A DNA stretch of 64,000 bases. It comes from Isoetes taiwanensis. Lineage: Eukaryota > Streptophyta > Lycopodiopsida > Isoetales > Isoetaceae. The notes beneath the pieces are model-generated. The model did no database searches. It was given only the letters and a program-made list of their open reading frames with translations, and was not told the DNA's origin. The position numbers were made by a program, and so were the translations under genes. The stretch spans positions 2,307,138-2,371,137 of the forward strand of contig JAJEKV010000071.1 in NCBI GenBank assembly GCA_021234155.1, given 5' to 3'. How positions within the stretch are numbered: position 1 is the stretch's first letter; each line of letters starts with the position of its first letter. Below are positions 24,668 to 35,799 of this stretch, one piece after another.

Positions 24668-25018
24668 TCCTTTATAATAAAATTTTAGTGTTTGTCTGTT
24701 TTGTTTGTCGCCCTAAATCGGAGGGCCCAAATTTGATCTAACATTCCAGATCGCCCTTGATCGGGTGTGGTTTTTTGCGAAGGCAATGTAGGGTTGAGGA
24801 AGGGAGGATCAGCCGGCTCGGCAAAGCGCAGAGAACGGGCGGCTCGGTCAGTGATGGCAGTTTTGCAGTAGAGAACGGCTTCAATGTGGCTATAGCTGTG
24901 GCCTTCGCAAAAAACCACACCCGATCAAGGGCGATCTGGAATGTTAGATCAAATTTGGGCCCTCCGATTTAGGGCGACAAACAAAACAGACAAACACTAA
25001 AATTTTATTATAAAGGAT
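24667..25018. repeat. Perfect 118-bp foldback made from the Helitron 5' end
   Basis: Left arm 24667-24784 is the exact reverse complement of 24901-25018, around a 116-base loop. The arm begins at the Helitron 5' terminus, so the terminus is present twice in opposite orientations. The inverted copy replaces the front of LOR exon 1 in repeat unit 1. Perfect identity implies a recent event. Confidence 0.92.
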
Positions 25019-25873
25019 GCAGAAGAAAAGCCTATTCTCACTCTCCACAAAAACGTAAGTCCTTCATCAGCTTTCTCTACTTCCAGATGAATGCTAAATT
25101 ATGTGAAACGCAGGGAAAATGGAGGGCATACAGTGGAAATGGAATCAACCCTGCTGCCAGGCTTTTTACAATCAAATACTCTGGCTTCTTCAATCCATCT
25201 TTGCATGTTTTTGTGGCTCCCAAAACCGAGAAGGACCATGAGCCAGATTTTAGGGCAAAAGAATCGGGATCTACGGTTTCCATCTTCCAGGGTTGCATCG
25301 AACACATGGTGGCACAGGTATATATTTTTTGCTCTTGCAAACAGGGTTGAAGCATTCAATATGACCTCTGAAAGCGCAATTTCTGGTTATATTTGCAGAT
25401 GAAGCGCAAAGGCTGGTTTTCTGGTGCTAAATGTGTTTGGATTGATACTGCATTAGTGGATTATTCTTTAGTGTGTGCTTAGGGACGAGATGAAAGCATA
25501 AAGCATCCATTATAGCGGCAAAAACTGATGCCAAAGTTAGCAATTACATATCAAGCCAAGTTGGCGACTTGAAAATGTAGGATCATTGCAGTAGGGTGAG
25601 CTTTTCTGGAGATTTTGCAATAGGGTAAGATCATTTGGATCTATGGCAGTAGTCTTCGTGGGATTTAAGTCATTTCCTATATCGTATTAACAAAATTTGG
25701 CTGGCAGGATTCATAAGGCTTTCTCCTAAAGGAACACCATGCATGATAACATCACAATAAGCATATTCAAGGTAAGCCTCTTCTTCATTTTTGGTAGGTT
25801 AAGTTCTGGAAATAATAACTACATGATATGCTATAGTACTAGCATAAGAACGACGAACATAACCTTTGTCTAA
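24683..25873 (+). repeat. 1.2-kb tandem repeat, unit 1
   Basis: First of three head-to-tail units, starting at TTTTAGTGTTTGTCTGTTTT. Offsets between units are 1191 and 1208 bp. It differs from units 2 and 3 by the foldback, which displaced its upstream exon-1 sequence. Confidence 0.92.
25019..25482 (+). pseudogene. LURP-one-related (LOR/DUF567) gene fragment, copy 1
   Basis: LOR proteins are tubby-like beta-barrel proteins of plants, some linked to pathogen response. The end of exon 1 (EEKPILTLHKN, to 25054) is present. Exon 2 (25087-25317) encodes QGKWRAYSGNG, RLFTIKYSGFFNPSLHVFVA and CIEHMVAQ. Exon 3 (25399-25482) encodes MKRKGWFSGAKCVWIDTALV and a stop. This matches the LOR order of a basic 'LLT.R.K' strand, the 'LF.VK.S......LHVFL' strand and a final Val-Asp-Tyr strand. 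Most of exon 1 is lost to the foldback. The putative first intron is only 32 nt, too short for normal plant splicing. Confidence 0.75.
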
Positions 25874-27081
25874 TTTTAGTGTTTGTCTGTTTTGTTTGTC
25901 GCCCTAAATCGGAGGGCCCAAATTTGATCTAACATTCCAGATCGCCCTTGATCGGGTGTGGTTTTTTGCGAAGGCAATGTAGGGTTGAGGAAGGGAGGAT
26001 CAGAAACTTCAGAAAGTGCGCAGAACGGGTGCTCGGTCGCTGATGGCAGTTTTGGCAAAACAGAGAACGGCTTCAATGTGGCTATGGCTGTGGCGTGCAA
26101 TGGTGAATGTAGGTGGAAGCTTTGGGACGGCAGAGGCCAAAATACCAACTATACCAAATCCTTGATACCGGAAAAATCCTCTTGCAAACAGAGAAGATTT
26201 CAGCCTGCTGTTCCAGCTCTTCAATAATCTTGCATGATGCAGAAGAAAAGCCTATTCTCACTCTCCACAAAAACGTAAGTCCTTCATCGCTTTTCTACTT
26301 CCGGATGAATGCTAAATTATGTGAAACGCAGGGAAAATGGAGGGAATCAACCCTGCTGCCAGGCTTTTTACAATCAAATACTCTGGCTTCTTCAATCCAT
26401 CTTTGCATGTTTTTGTGGCTCCCAAAACCGAGAAGGACCATGAGCCGATTTTAGGGCAAAAGAATGGGATCTACGGTTTCCATCTTCGGGTTGCATCGAA
26501 CACATGGTGGCATGTGTATATATTTTTGCTCTTGCAAAACGGGGTTGAAGCATTCAATATGACCTCCACGAAAGCGCAATTTCTGGTTATATTTGCGGAT
26601 GAAGCGCAAAGGCTGGTTTTCTGGTGCTAAATGTGTTTGGATTGATACTGCATTAGTGGATTATTCTTTAGTGTGTGCTTAGGGACGAGATGAAAGCATA
26701 AAGCATCCATTATAGCGGCAAAAACTGATGCCAAAGTTAGCAATTACATATCAAGCCAAGTTGGCGATTTGAAAATGTAGGATCATTGCAAAAGAGGGGT
26801 GAGCTTTTCCGGAGATTTTGCAATAGGGTAAGATCATTTGGATCTATGGCAGTAGTCTTCGTGGGATTTAAGTCATTTCCTATATCGTATTAACAAAATT
26901 TGGCTGGCAGGATTCATAAGGCTTTCTCCTAAAGGAACACCATGCATGATAACATCACAATAAGCATATTCAAGGTAAGCCTCTTCTTCATTTTTGGTAG
27001 GTTAAGTTCTGGAAATAATAACTACATGATATGCTATAGTACTAGCATAAGAACGGTAATTTTAACATAACCTTTGTCTAA
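25874..27081 (+). repeat. 1.2-kb tandem repeat, unit 2
   Basis: Second unit, the most diverged of the three, with small deletions in LOR exon 2. The junction with unit 1 reads CCTTTGTCT then AATTTTAG, so the outermost Helitron bases are missing. Confidence 0.92.
26113..26690 (+). pseudogene. LOR gene fragment, copy 2 (degraded)
   Basis: Exon 1 (about 26113-26274) is fuller than in copy 1: YQILDTGKILLQTEKISACC, then IILHDAEEKPILTLHKN, the typical LOR 'vfDs.Gkl.f.v' and 'l.Da.GkplLtl' strands. Exon 2 has lost the AG before ATG (CCGG instead of CCAG) and has several deletions that break the frame. Exon 3 is preserved, ending near 26690. Confidence 0.72.
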
Positions 27082-28275
27082 TTTTAGTGTTTGTCTGTTT
27101 TGTTTGTCGCCCTAAATCGGAGGGCCCAAATTTGATCTAACATTCCAGATCGCCCTTGATCGGGTGTGGTTTTTTGCGAAGGCAATGTAGGGTTGAGGAA
27201 GGGAGGATCAGCCGGCTCGGCAAAGTGCAGAGAACGGGCGGCTCGGTCAGTGATGGCAGTTTTGCAGCAGAGAACGGCTTCAATGTGGCTATGGCTGTGG
27301 CGTGCAATGGTGAATGTAGGTGGAAGCTTTGGGACGGCAGAGGCCAAAATACCAACTATACCAAATCCTTGATACCGGAAAAATCCTCTTGCAAACAGAG
27401 AAGATTTCAGCCTGCTGTTCCAGCTCTTCAATAATCTTGCATGATGCAGAAGAAAAGCCTATTCTCATTCTCCACAAAAACGTAAGTCCTTCATCAGCTT
27501 TCTCTACTTCCAGATGAATGCTAAATTATGTGAAACGCAGGGAAAATGGAGGGAATCAACCCTGCTGCCAGGCTTTTTACAATCAAATACTCTGGCTTCT
27601 TCAATCCATCTTTGCATGTTTTTGTGGCTCCCAAAACCGAGAAGGACCATGAGCCAGATTTTAGGGCAAAAGAATCGGGATCTACGGTTTCCATCTTCCA
27701 GGGTTGCATCGAACACATGGTGGCACGGTTTATATTTTTTTGCTCTTGCAAACAGGGTTGAAGCATTCAATACGACCTCTGAAAGCGCAATTTCTGGTTA
27801 TATTTGCAGATGAAGCGCAAAGGCTGGTTTTCTGGTGCTAAATGTGTTTGGATTGATACTGCATTAGTGGATTATTCTTTAGTGTGTGCTTAGGGACGAG
27901 ATGAAAGCATAAAGCATCCATTATAGCGCAAAAAGCGATGCCAAAGTTAGCAATTACATATCAAGCCAAGTTGGCGACTTGAAAATGTAGGATCATTGCA
28001 GTAGGGTGAGCTTTTCTGGAGATTTTGCAATAGGGTAAGATCATTTGGATCTATGGCAGTAGTCTTCGTGGGATTTAAGTCATTTCCTATATCGTATTAA
28101 CAAAATTTGGTCAAGGGGATTCATAAGGCTTTCTCCTAAAGGAACACCATGCATGATAACATCACAATAAGCATATTCAAGGTAAGCCTCTTCTTCATTT
28201 TTGGTAGGTTAAGTTCGAAATAATAACTACATGATATGCTATAGTACTAGCATAAGAACGATTTAACATAACCTT
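27082..28275 (+). repeat. 1.2-kb tandem repeat, unit 3
   Basis: Third unit, ending near ACATAACCTTTGTCT at about 28281, where the sequence diverges into unique DNA. Its upstream part has exon 1 in full, as in unit 2. Confidence 0.92.
27320..27893 (+). pseudogene. LOR gene fragment, copy 3
   Basis: Exon 1 (27320-27481), exon 2 (27514 to about 27727) and exon 3 (27810-27893) are all recognisable, as in copy 2. A deletion in exon 2 (WRE then STLLPG instead of WRAYSGNGIN) shifts the frame, and the exon 2 donor is altered (CACGGTTTA instead of CACAGGTAT). No start codon or 5' region of a full LOR gene is present, so it is a non-functional captured fragment. Confidence 0.72.
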
Positions 28276-28391
28276 TGTCTCCTCCACCTATGCTGTAGAA
28301 TCAACTCCTAGCAGTAACTGATAAATGCCACATCAATTACATGTCAAAGTGCTGCCTTTAATTGTTAGAGTAGAGTTGACTCATTAAATGT

Positions 28392-28860
28392 AACTCTTAA
28401 CTTTGTTTATTAAATTGCAGGATAAAATGAGCCACTAAGGTGGCGCCTACTTATAACTTCACTTCCATGAGTACCCAACGTGCATATCAATGCCTAAGAT
28501 GCAACCTGGGTATACTGCGATCTATCTCCATGCACCTCAAAGCACTCTGAAGAAGCTGCAAATTTTAGTACAGTTTAACAGTGTTCTACTTATTCAGTAT
28601 GTATTTTGTGGTTTTTGCAAAATCGAACAACTCTTAACTTTGTTAAATTGCAGGATAAAACGAGCCACTAAGGTGGCGCCTACTTATAACTTTCATGAGT
28701 ACCGAACATGCATATCAATGCACTAACATGCATCCTGGGTATACTGCGGTCTATCTCCATGCACCTCAACACTATGAAAAAGCTGCAAATCACCACAGTT
28801 TAACAATGTTCTACTTATTCAGTATGTATTTCTATAGTTTTTGCAAAATTGATTTCAGTC
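28392..28860 (+). repeat. 237-bp tandem duplication
   Basis: Two diverged units, from 28392 and 28629. Each has an acceptor-like TTAAATTGCAG, then GATAAAA-GAGCCACTAAGGTGG, and a shared tail ending TTTTTGCAAAAT. The acceptor suggests a duplicated captured exon, but I do not recognise its product. Beyond it, 28861-30270 is AT-rich with a short direct repeat at 29654-29690 and 29708-29744. Confidence 0.7.
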
Positions 28861-30489
28861 TTAGCACATTAGAACAAATGAAAAGAATAGTCATCAAGCC
28901 AACAATTTTGTCAATTGTTTAATTTACTCTATTTATTTGTTGATGTTGATTGATGTTTAGATTTTATTTCATGTTTCTACGTGTAAGCAGCGTGTGGTTG
29001 AAGTATGCTATTAGATTCGCAGAATATCTTTCAAATTTAATGAGACATCTTGATTTTATTTTGTTTTAAGTGCTCTCGCAAATGACTTTTGTCAAAGAAC
29101 AAAGAAAGCAATGACGTATGGTTATGTATTTTGTCTATTGTGATTTCTTTAATTTGTTTACACTTGGAAGTTTGCCTTAAAATGAAATCTATATTTCCCA
29201 ACAAGATAATCTAGAGTTACCACTTGCTTGGCCACCTCGATGTTCATGCAATTTATGCAAGAGTGCAGATTTTGTAAGAATTTATATAACATGCAAGTCT
29301 AGCCACATCTTTAAAATACAAGCAACCCAAACATTCGTTCATAAATCTAAGCAAGAAAAACTTAATCAGTTTCATGGCACTAATTTAATTTAAGGAAATA
29401 GACGTAATTAGTTGAAAAAGTGCCCACAAAAAAAACATTCAATTGAAAACTTCACAAAGAAACATCTTGCTTAACATAAGGCTGTATCTTAGGGCCTCTC
29501 TAAATCTTGGAATTCTTGAAAATTTTGTTTCTAATCATGCCCATATTGTAAGCTTAAATTATAGTATGAATGCCAATTGCAAATATTGGGACAACACACA
29601 TGGATCGGATTACAATTAAATCAAATTTGTGCATGTGTATATTTTATGGTTCTGACTATATAGAATGTAAGTCAAATGCATGATATTGTCAAGTTTTACA
29701 TTTATATATCTAGAATGTAAGTCAAATGCATGGTATTGTCAAGTCTATACCTTCGAGCATTTAGATATACACTACTACAAAACATAGGTTCACAAGGGCA
29801 TGTAACAGTGGCTTGGTTCTATCATTAACATGTTTCCAACATTGCCTCTGTAAACAAATATAGAAAAATTCGGTCAAAGTGATACAACAATAGTAGCAGC
29901 ACTAGAAAAATGGCATTATTAGTGTTCAACTTCATAATAATCCCACCATACTCACATATTATATTTCAACATTAGTGTGCCATCACAACACTTTGAACAT
30001 GTAGCTATAATCTTTATGTATATCGAGGATGATGACTCCAACTCATCATTTACAATGTGCCTCCTTATGCCCAATCTCATAAAGAGTTATACTTTTATAG
30101 CCTTACCGCAAAACATGCTCGGGTTAACACTTTACTCACCCAGATTTTCTATGAACAAGCACCACTCAAAGCTAAAAAAGACATGGATCCAACACTATCG
30201 AACATGAAGGAGCTAGGTTTTTTTTTAAAACATTGTTAAAGTTTTACTAAAATTTTGTTATAATAAAAATTGCAAAAGTTGGATTATTACTGCACGCTTT
30301 TCACATTGTGGCCAAAACATTTATAGGCCAAACGTGTGCCCAGCAACGCTGGGCACCGTTACTAGTGAGGCTATAAATAGAGCCAACATGAATAGACGTT
30401 CCCATCCAAAGAATGTTGGTTCTATTGCTATCGCAATAGAACCATGGCAATCTTAACAGTGCCCTTTTTAACTTCTGCGTGAACATAAT

Positions 30490-33400
30490 GATTATGTATC
30501 TCTATATGCTTAGATTTGGAATTCAACATTTGATCTTTCAGAAGCGGGTGCTACAAGCGAGTTAGCACCCTGGTTGTCACAAAACGAAATTCTTGAGATG
30601 GTGGAAATCCAAAATCAGCAAGGAGTCATCGCAACTAAACTAACTCCCGACAAGCAAAGGAGTGGCCACATATTCAGCTTCTGTGATGGAAGTTGCAATA
30701 TAATTTTGCTTTTTACATGCCCATGATACTAAAGACGATCCAATGGTAAAACAATTCCCATTTTTAGATTGCATTAGATGATCAGAACTTGCCCAATCTG
30801 CATCTGTATAACCTGTTAAGGACATAATTCCTTGTTCACCGTCTTGCTTACCATGTAGAAGTCCATAGTTAGTTGTGCCTTTCGAATATCTCAAAACACG
30901 TTTCGCAACAATACAATGTTCTTTACCAGGAGAAACATAAATTGACCCAAAAGATTAGCTGCAAATGAAATATCTGGGCGAGAAGCATGTGCAAAGTATT
31001 GAAGAGCTCCAACCAAACTGGCATAAGGAATATCTTTCATGGCATTATGCTCTTGATCTGTTTGGAGACAATGCAACTTAGACGAATACAATTTTTTTGG
31101 ACTAACAACCATGGGCGATACTACAACTTTGCACTGAGACAAATCAAACTTGTCCAATGCCTCTAGTATAGCATTTGTGTGGCTCAAATGCATCCATCCT
31201 TTTGAACGATCACGTTGAATGTTGAAGGCAAGACAAGAACAAATATTTCCAAGATCAGTCATCTCAAATGTTGATACTAACTGCTTCTTGGCAGAGATTA
31301 GAAGATCCATACCATTACAAACGAAAATATTATCATCAACATAGAGTGCAATGGAAATGAATGACTTGCCATGATGCCTGTTATAAAGATTAGGATCTGC
31401 ATGAGATGATCGAAAACCAATGGAACAAAGAAAAACATCAATTTTCTCATACCCTTTCCCTTAAGCTTGTTTTAATCCATAAAGGGAACGATTCAACTTA
31501 CAAACCATTTTCTCCTTTCCTAGAAGTACAAAACCTTTGGGCTGGTCCATATAAATCTCTTATGTGATATCTTCATTAAGAAAAGCAGTCTTTAGATCCA
31601 TCTGATGAACTTCCAAGTCAAATTGCACTGCAAATGCTAACAATGCACGAACAATGGTCAAACGCACAACTGGAGAAAAGGTTTCTTCATAATCAACACC
31701 TTCAATTTGTGAGTACCCTTTGGCTACCAATCGATTTTTAAACTTATCAAAAGTTCCATCAGCCAACATTTTTGTCTTAAAGACCCATTTACACTTGATT
31801 GCTCTTCTTCCAAACGGTAATTCAGTTATAGTCTAAGTACCTTTAGAAAGCAAAGAATCATATTTATCCTGCATTGCAATTTTCCACATCTCATGATTTG
31901 ATGAAGAGATAGCTTGCTCATATGTAACAGGATCATGAGAAACAGCCAAGGCATGATAATCAAGAATCTTCTGAGTAGGAACCCAAGTTCGAGTTGTGCG
32001 CCTTTTCTCTGGATTAGGCTCAATATTATCTGGAATGACTTCATCAACAAAATTGTCAAGAGCATCAACGTCCGCAAAGACATCAACATTGGCATGGGTT
32101 GCTTCTACATTCTCACTTCTGTTAGCAACATGCAAAACTGGAGTATGAGCATCTGGAGTTATACCAGTAAAATCATCATCTGGAAAAATAATTAGAGTAC
32201 TATCTGAATGATTTGCTGAATTTGCGTCCCCACCCATTGCAGATTTATCAAAGATAGTGCTATGACTAATCGACACCTTACATGTCTCAGGGTCAAAAAA
32301 CTGTAAGCCTTTGAATTTGCAGAATATCCAATAAAAATAACCTTTCGACCTCTAGGGTCAAGTTTCTTGCGATCTTTATGAGAAACAAGTACATAAGCAA
32401 TACATCAAAAGATTCGCAAATGAGAAACTGATGGTTTTATATCTGTTCAAGCCTTAACAGGAGTAATAGATTTTAGTGCAAATGTAGTGAGATGATTTTG
32501 AATGTAAACAACAGTAAGAACAGCTTCAGCCCAAAACTACACTGACAAATATGCATGAATCAACATAGATCTTACGGAATTCAAAAAGTGAGGCTCTTTC
32601 ATTCAGAAACACCATTTTGGTGTGGTATCTCTGGTACAGTAAACTCATGTTGAATTCCATCTTTTATGCAAAATGCCTAAAAAACTTTGGATTTATACTC
32701 AGCACCATTGTCAATGCGTAAAATCTTAAGAGGAAGGCCAATGTGAGTTTCAACAAGTTTGTAAGAAATTTTGAAAATATTAAATACATCTGATTTCTTT
32801 TTCAGGAGATAGACAAAAGTATACCGTGTGTAATCATCATGGAACAACAGAAAATCAGAAGAACTCCCAAAAGACAAAGGGAAAGGACCACAGACATCAG
32901 AACGTACCAACTCAAGAATTTAGATAGCACGAATAACGAAGTGTGGAAAGGATAGGCAGTGTTGCTTACCCAGGGCACATGACTTACAAACTCCCAATTT
33001 GGCATGACTTTGTAAGTGCAGACCATGTACAGTGGCTAGACATGTTCCATTTCCAGAAATCTTTGAAAGTTTGAATGTGCAAAACGAGAGTGCCACAGAG
33101 TACTGTCAGGGGTACTAGAAGTTGTAATAGCATATGCAAAATTATTATCTATGGAAAGTTCCCATAAATCATTACGCCTATATGCTATAGTAAGAAGCTT
33201 TCCATTCTGTTTTATCCTGCACTCGTCAAGAATGAATATGACCTTAAAACTAAGATCTACAAGTCTTGCCACAGAAATAAGATTCTTAGCTAAACTAGTA
33301 TGTACAAAACCCCACGGCAACATCCGAGTTCCGGCAGTAGTAGAAATAACAATATTGCCAATACCAACAACTTGTTGTGTACCATAGTCAGCCATATAGA

Positions 33401-33758
33401 CAAACTTTTCAACAGTCAAAGCACGATAGTTTTGTAACCACTGAATAGAACTAACCATATGAGCAGTAGCACCCGAATCAATAAGAAAATTAGCAAAATC
33501 AGAAACATGAGACACTCGGGCATAATCTGTCATAGCACAACTAGCATGATCAGGGAGAGTAATGGCTGTAGCATGCTTTTCATCATAAGCTTTTTTGTGA
33601 CATTTTTCCTCAGTATGATCAATCTTATGATAATAATGGCATCTATCACGACCAGATCTAGCATCATGTTCAGATTTATGAAAATAATCTATTGCAGGAT
33701 GATTTGTTTTACTACAATGAGGACATGGAGGAAATGGAACACGTGGTCGACGAAACAT
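30490..33758 (-). pseudogene. Copia pol: zinc knuckle, protease, integrase, RT, RNase H
   Basis: Minus-strand order: zinc knuckle near 33620 with one Cys replaced (CHYYHKIDHTEEKC), protease LIDSGATAHM near 33490, GAG-pre-integrase (LWHSRFAHSNFQRF) near 33080, integrase (RSDVCGPF, DNGAEYKS) at 32677-32910, RT (GVDYEETFSPVVRLTIVRAL, DLKTAFLNEDI) at 31560-31769 and 30891-31310, and RNase H (SLTGYTDADWASSD, TEAEYVA) at 30640-30894. Stops and frame changes separate nearly every block. Confidence 0.87.
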
Positions 33759-33844
33759 ACAACCACGAATTCTACCTCGACCAACATTGGAAAGACGTCG
33801 ATCAGTAGCAACATTGGCTGTATCTAATGGTTCTTCGCAGGTCT

Positions 33845-34468
33845 TTAATGCTCAAGCAAAGATTTGCATATATTATCAAAATCAGGATTGTCCTTTTCAG
33901 ATAGAACAACCACAATTGTTTCAAATTCAATTGGCATGGACCGCAACAACGTAGTAGGTAATCTATTTGATGGAACAGGTTCACCAGCTGTTTCCAAGGA
34001 TTTAAACTTATCAATATGGCCTTGTAAAGACTCAGATATGTTATATTTAAGTGCACCTAGTTGATGACCTATATGGATGTGCTCATTCATAGTTTTTTTC
34101 TGATATAATTTTTCAAGATATGCCCATATATTATGACTACTAGAATATGAGACAACATCCATAATTAGTGAATCTTTTAAAGATGTTAAAATATATCGTT
34201 TTGCAGCAGTGTTCTTTTTATCCCAGACTTGAGTATCTGCGATCCACTTATCATATAATGCTCCAGTTGTGATTTTGGCACCGACAACATCCACCGGTGG
34301 CTCTGGAAGAAGGTAAGATTCTTGCACAATACTAAGCAAATTATCACCGTCAAGAAGTAAAGTCATCTTAATTTTCCAAATAGGAAAGCCAGTGCCATCA
34401 AAAATTGAGACAGTCCTTTCGCCAGTAGGATATCCACTGCTCACAACATTAGACAATGTTGTTGCCAT
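33845..34468 (-). CDS. Copia gag-like protein
   Basis: A 207-codon open frame from ATG at 34468. It begins MATTLSNVVSSGYPT and contains the UBN2/gag pattern: FDGTGFPIWKIKMTLLL, AKRYILTSLKDSLIMDVVSY and AYLEKLYQKKTMNEHIHIG. Gag proteins build the virus-like particle. The frame ends before the zinc knuckle, which lies in another register from 33758, so the polyprotein is frameshifted near 33800. Confidence 0.8.
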   Translation of the reverse strand: MATTLSNVVSSGYPTGERTVSIFDGTGFPIWKIKMTLLLDGDNLLSIVQESYLLPEPPVDVVGAKITTGALYDKWIADTQVWDKKNTAAKRYILTSLKDSLIMDVVSYSSSHNIWAYLEKLYQKKTMNEHIHIGHQLGALKYNISESLQGHIDKFKSLETAGEPVPSNRLPTTLLRSMPIEFETIVVVLSEKDNPDFDNICKSLLEH

Positions 34469-34656
34469 GCCTGTTCTTTCCTATGAAGAATGGCAGAAGA
34501 TGATTAGATCAATGTTATATATAATTTCAACTTTAAAGTGTGAAGAATATCATGCATAGAGGGTCAATTCTCCATTGCTTAAAAGAATGTTTGCTTAAAA
34601 GAATGTTCACGCAAAACACAATATGTGAAATCATAGAAGCATCACTAGCTTTTATA

Positions 34657-34800
34657 TCTTATATTATAATGTTTTGGTGTAAGTAGTGCATCGCGCCCTA
34701 AATTGGGCGGTCCAGATTTGATCAAGTCAATGGAAGAGATGATGCCACGTCAAAATTTTGAAGATAACATAGGTTTTTTTTTTCTAGGGTTAGCGAGGGC
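34657..34800 (+). mobile_element. Helitron 5' end without an identified 3' partner
   Basis: A|TCTTATATTATAATGTTTTGG is followed by CGCGCCCTAAATTGGGCGG, TTTGATCAAG and a GGTTTTTTTTTCTAGGGTTAGCG leader, all as in family members. No family hairpin-CTAG 3' end lies between here and the next family start at 39291. Either the 3' end is lost, or the element is interrupted by the DUF7869 block at 35.8-38.9 kb. The stretch 34800-35800 shows no recognised gene. Confidence 0.65.
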
Positions 34801-35799
34801 GGCTGTGGCACCTTCGAGCTGCTAGCTTCTCCTCTAGAACGCATCTTCTGGAAAAAAAAAAAAAGCTGTCACGTTATATAGGTTTTCCCTCGCGAATAGA
34901 CAGAGTTTAGAAGCGACCAGGTAAACGAAAGAGGTGCGGCTCTGACTCGATTTTTGCCTCATGACTCTCTGTCTCAAAGATCTTTGGCAATCGGATGAAG
35001 AAAACCGGGCCGCTACTCGCTCCGGCCCACCCAAGAGCAAGAAGAGACATTCTTTGTTCCAAAGCCGGCCCGGGTAAATGGTTTGCATTATTTCAAATTA
35101 TTTCTTTCCTTCTGTTTCTTTCCTTTTGAAAAGAGATAGCTCAGATTCTCGTTTTGCTCGATTAGATCCCTGTATGATGTATAATAGCCCTGTCATTTTG
35201 ATTATATCCATGTAAGCTATATAAATAGCCAATTCTTATCTTGTGTATAAATATTTGACCCCGCTTCCATAAGAGTTTTGGCCACATCTCAACATTCCTT
35301 TCTTTTGCATGCAATTGTAACGCTGTATCGTTTATCATTTTCATTAATCTGTTATGCAGCCTGCTTTGTATTGTTGTCCTCCTGTTTTGTTGTAAGTAAT
35401 AATGTTCTTATGCTAGCATTATTGAGTGACCCCTCTATTCTATAATCAGACCCCTTTATTTATTGTTCCAAGCGCGTTCCAGGCATCTGTTCTTCAAAAT
35501 TCAGGCCTGGAGGTGGAATCTGATCACAGGTGTCTCTTATATTATGTATTTTTTCAAAGCGGTATTGCATCTTTCTTAGCAAAGCATGTTCATTTCTACT
35601 TTACAGGTTTGAAAATGCAGCATTTCTTTAAAGTGCAGATACCTAGCTAGATGGAAAAATGGTAAGCCGTATATCCTTTCTTTTTTACACGTTTTCCAGT
35701 TTCATGGCATTCACAACTGTGTTTAAGAGAGCACTCTATTTGTCACGGCATTTTTTAAACGAATCATTTTTGCTTTTGTTACCACAGGACCCAAAAACC

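Larger units (their letters stand above)
24668..30365 (+). mobile_element. Helitron C (non-autonomous), carrying three tandem LOR copies
   Basis: The 5' end is a diverged family terminus: A|TCCTTTATAATAAAATTTTAG at 24667, then the subterminal CGCCCTAAATCGGAGGG and TTTGATC. The 3' end is canonical, with a hairpin at 30338-30354, CTAG ending at 30365 and a following T. Its 3' subterminal bases 30270-30335 match Helitron B (TTGGATTATTACTGCA, TCTCA/TCACA, CAAAA). Length is 5698 bp. Inside are a terminal foldback, three 1.2-kb tandem repeats each with LOR exons, a 237-bp tandem duplication, and about 1.5 kb with nothing recognised. Confidence 0.82.
30366..34656 (-). mobile_element. Copia-type retrotransposon, decayed gag-pol without visible LTRs
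   Basis: A minus-strand polyprotein lies between Helitron C (3' end at 30365) and the Helitron 5' end at 34657. The order gag, zinc knuckle, protease, integrase, RT, RNase H is that of Ty1/Copia. I see no LTR, polypurine tract or tRNA-type primer site on either side. The last coding trace (KHIEIHNHYVHAEV) lies near 30490-30540. Confidence 0.85.
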
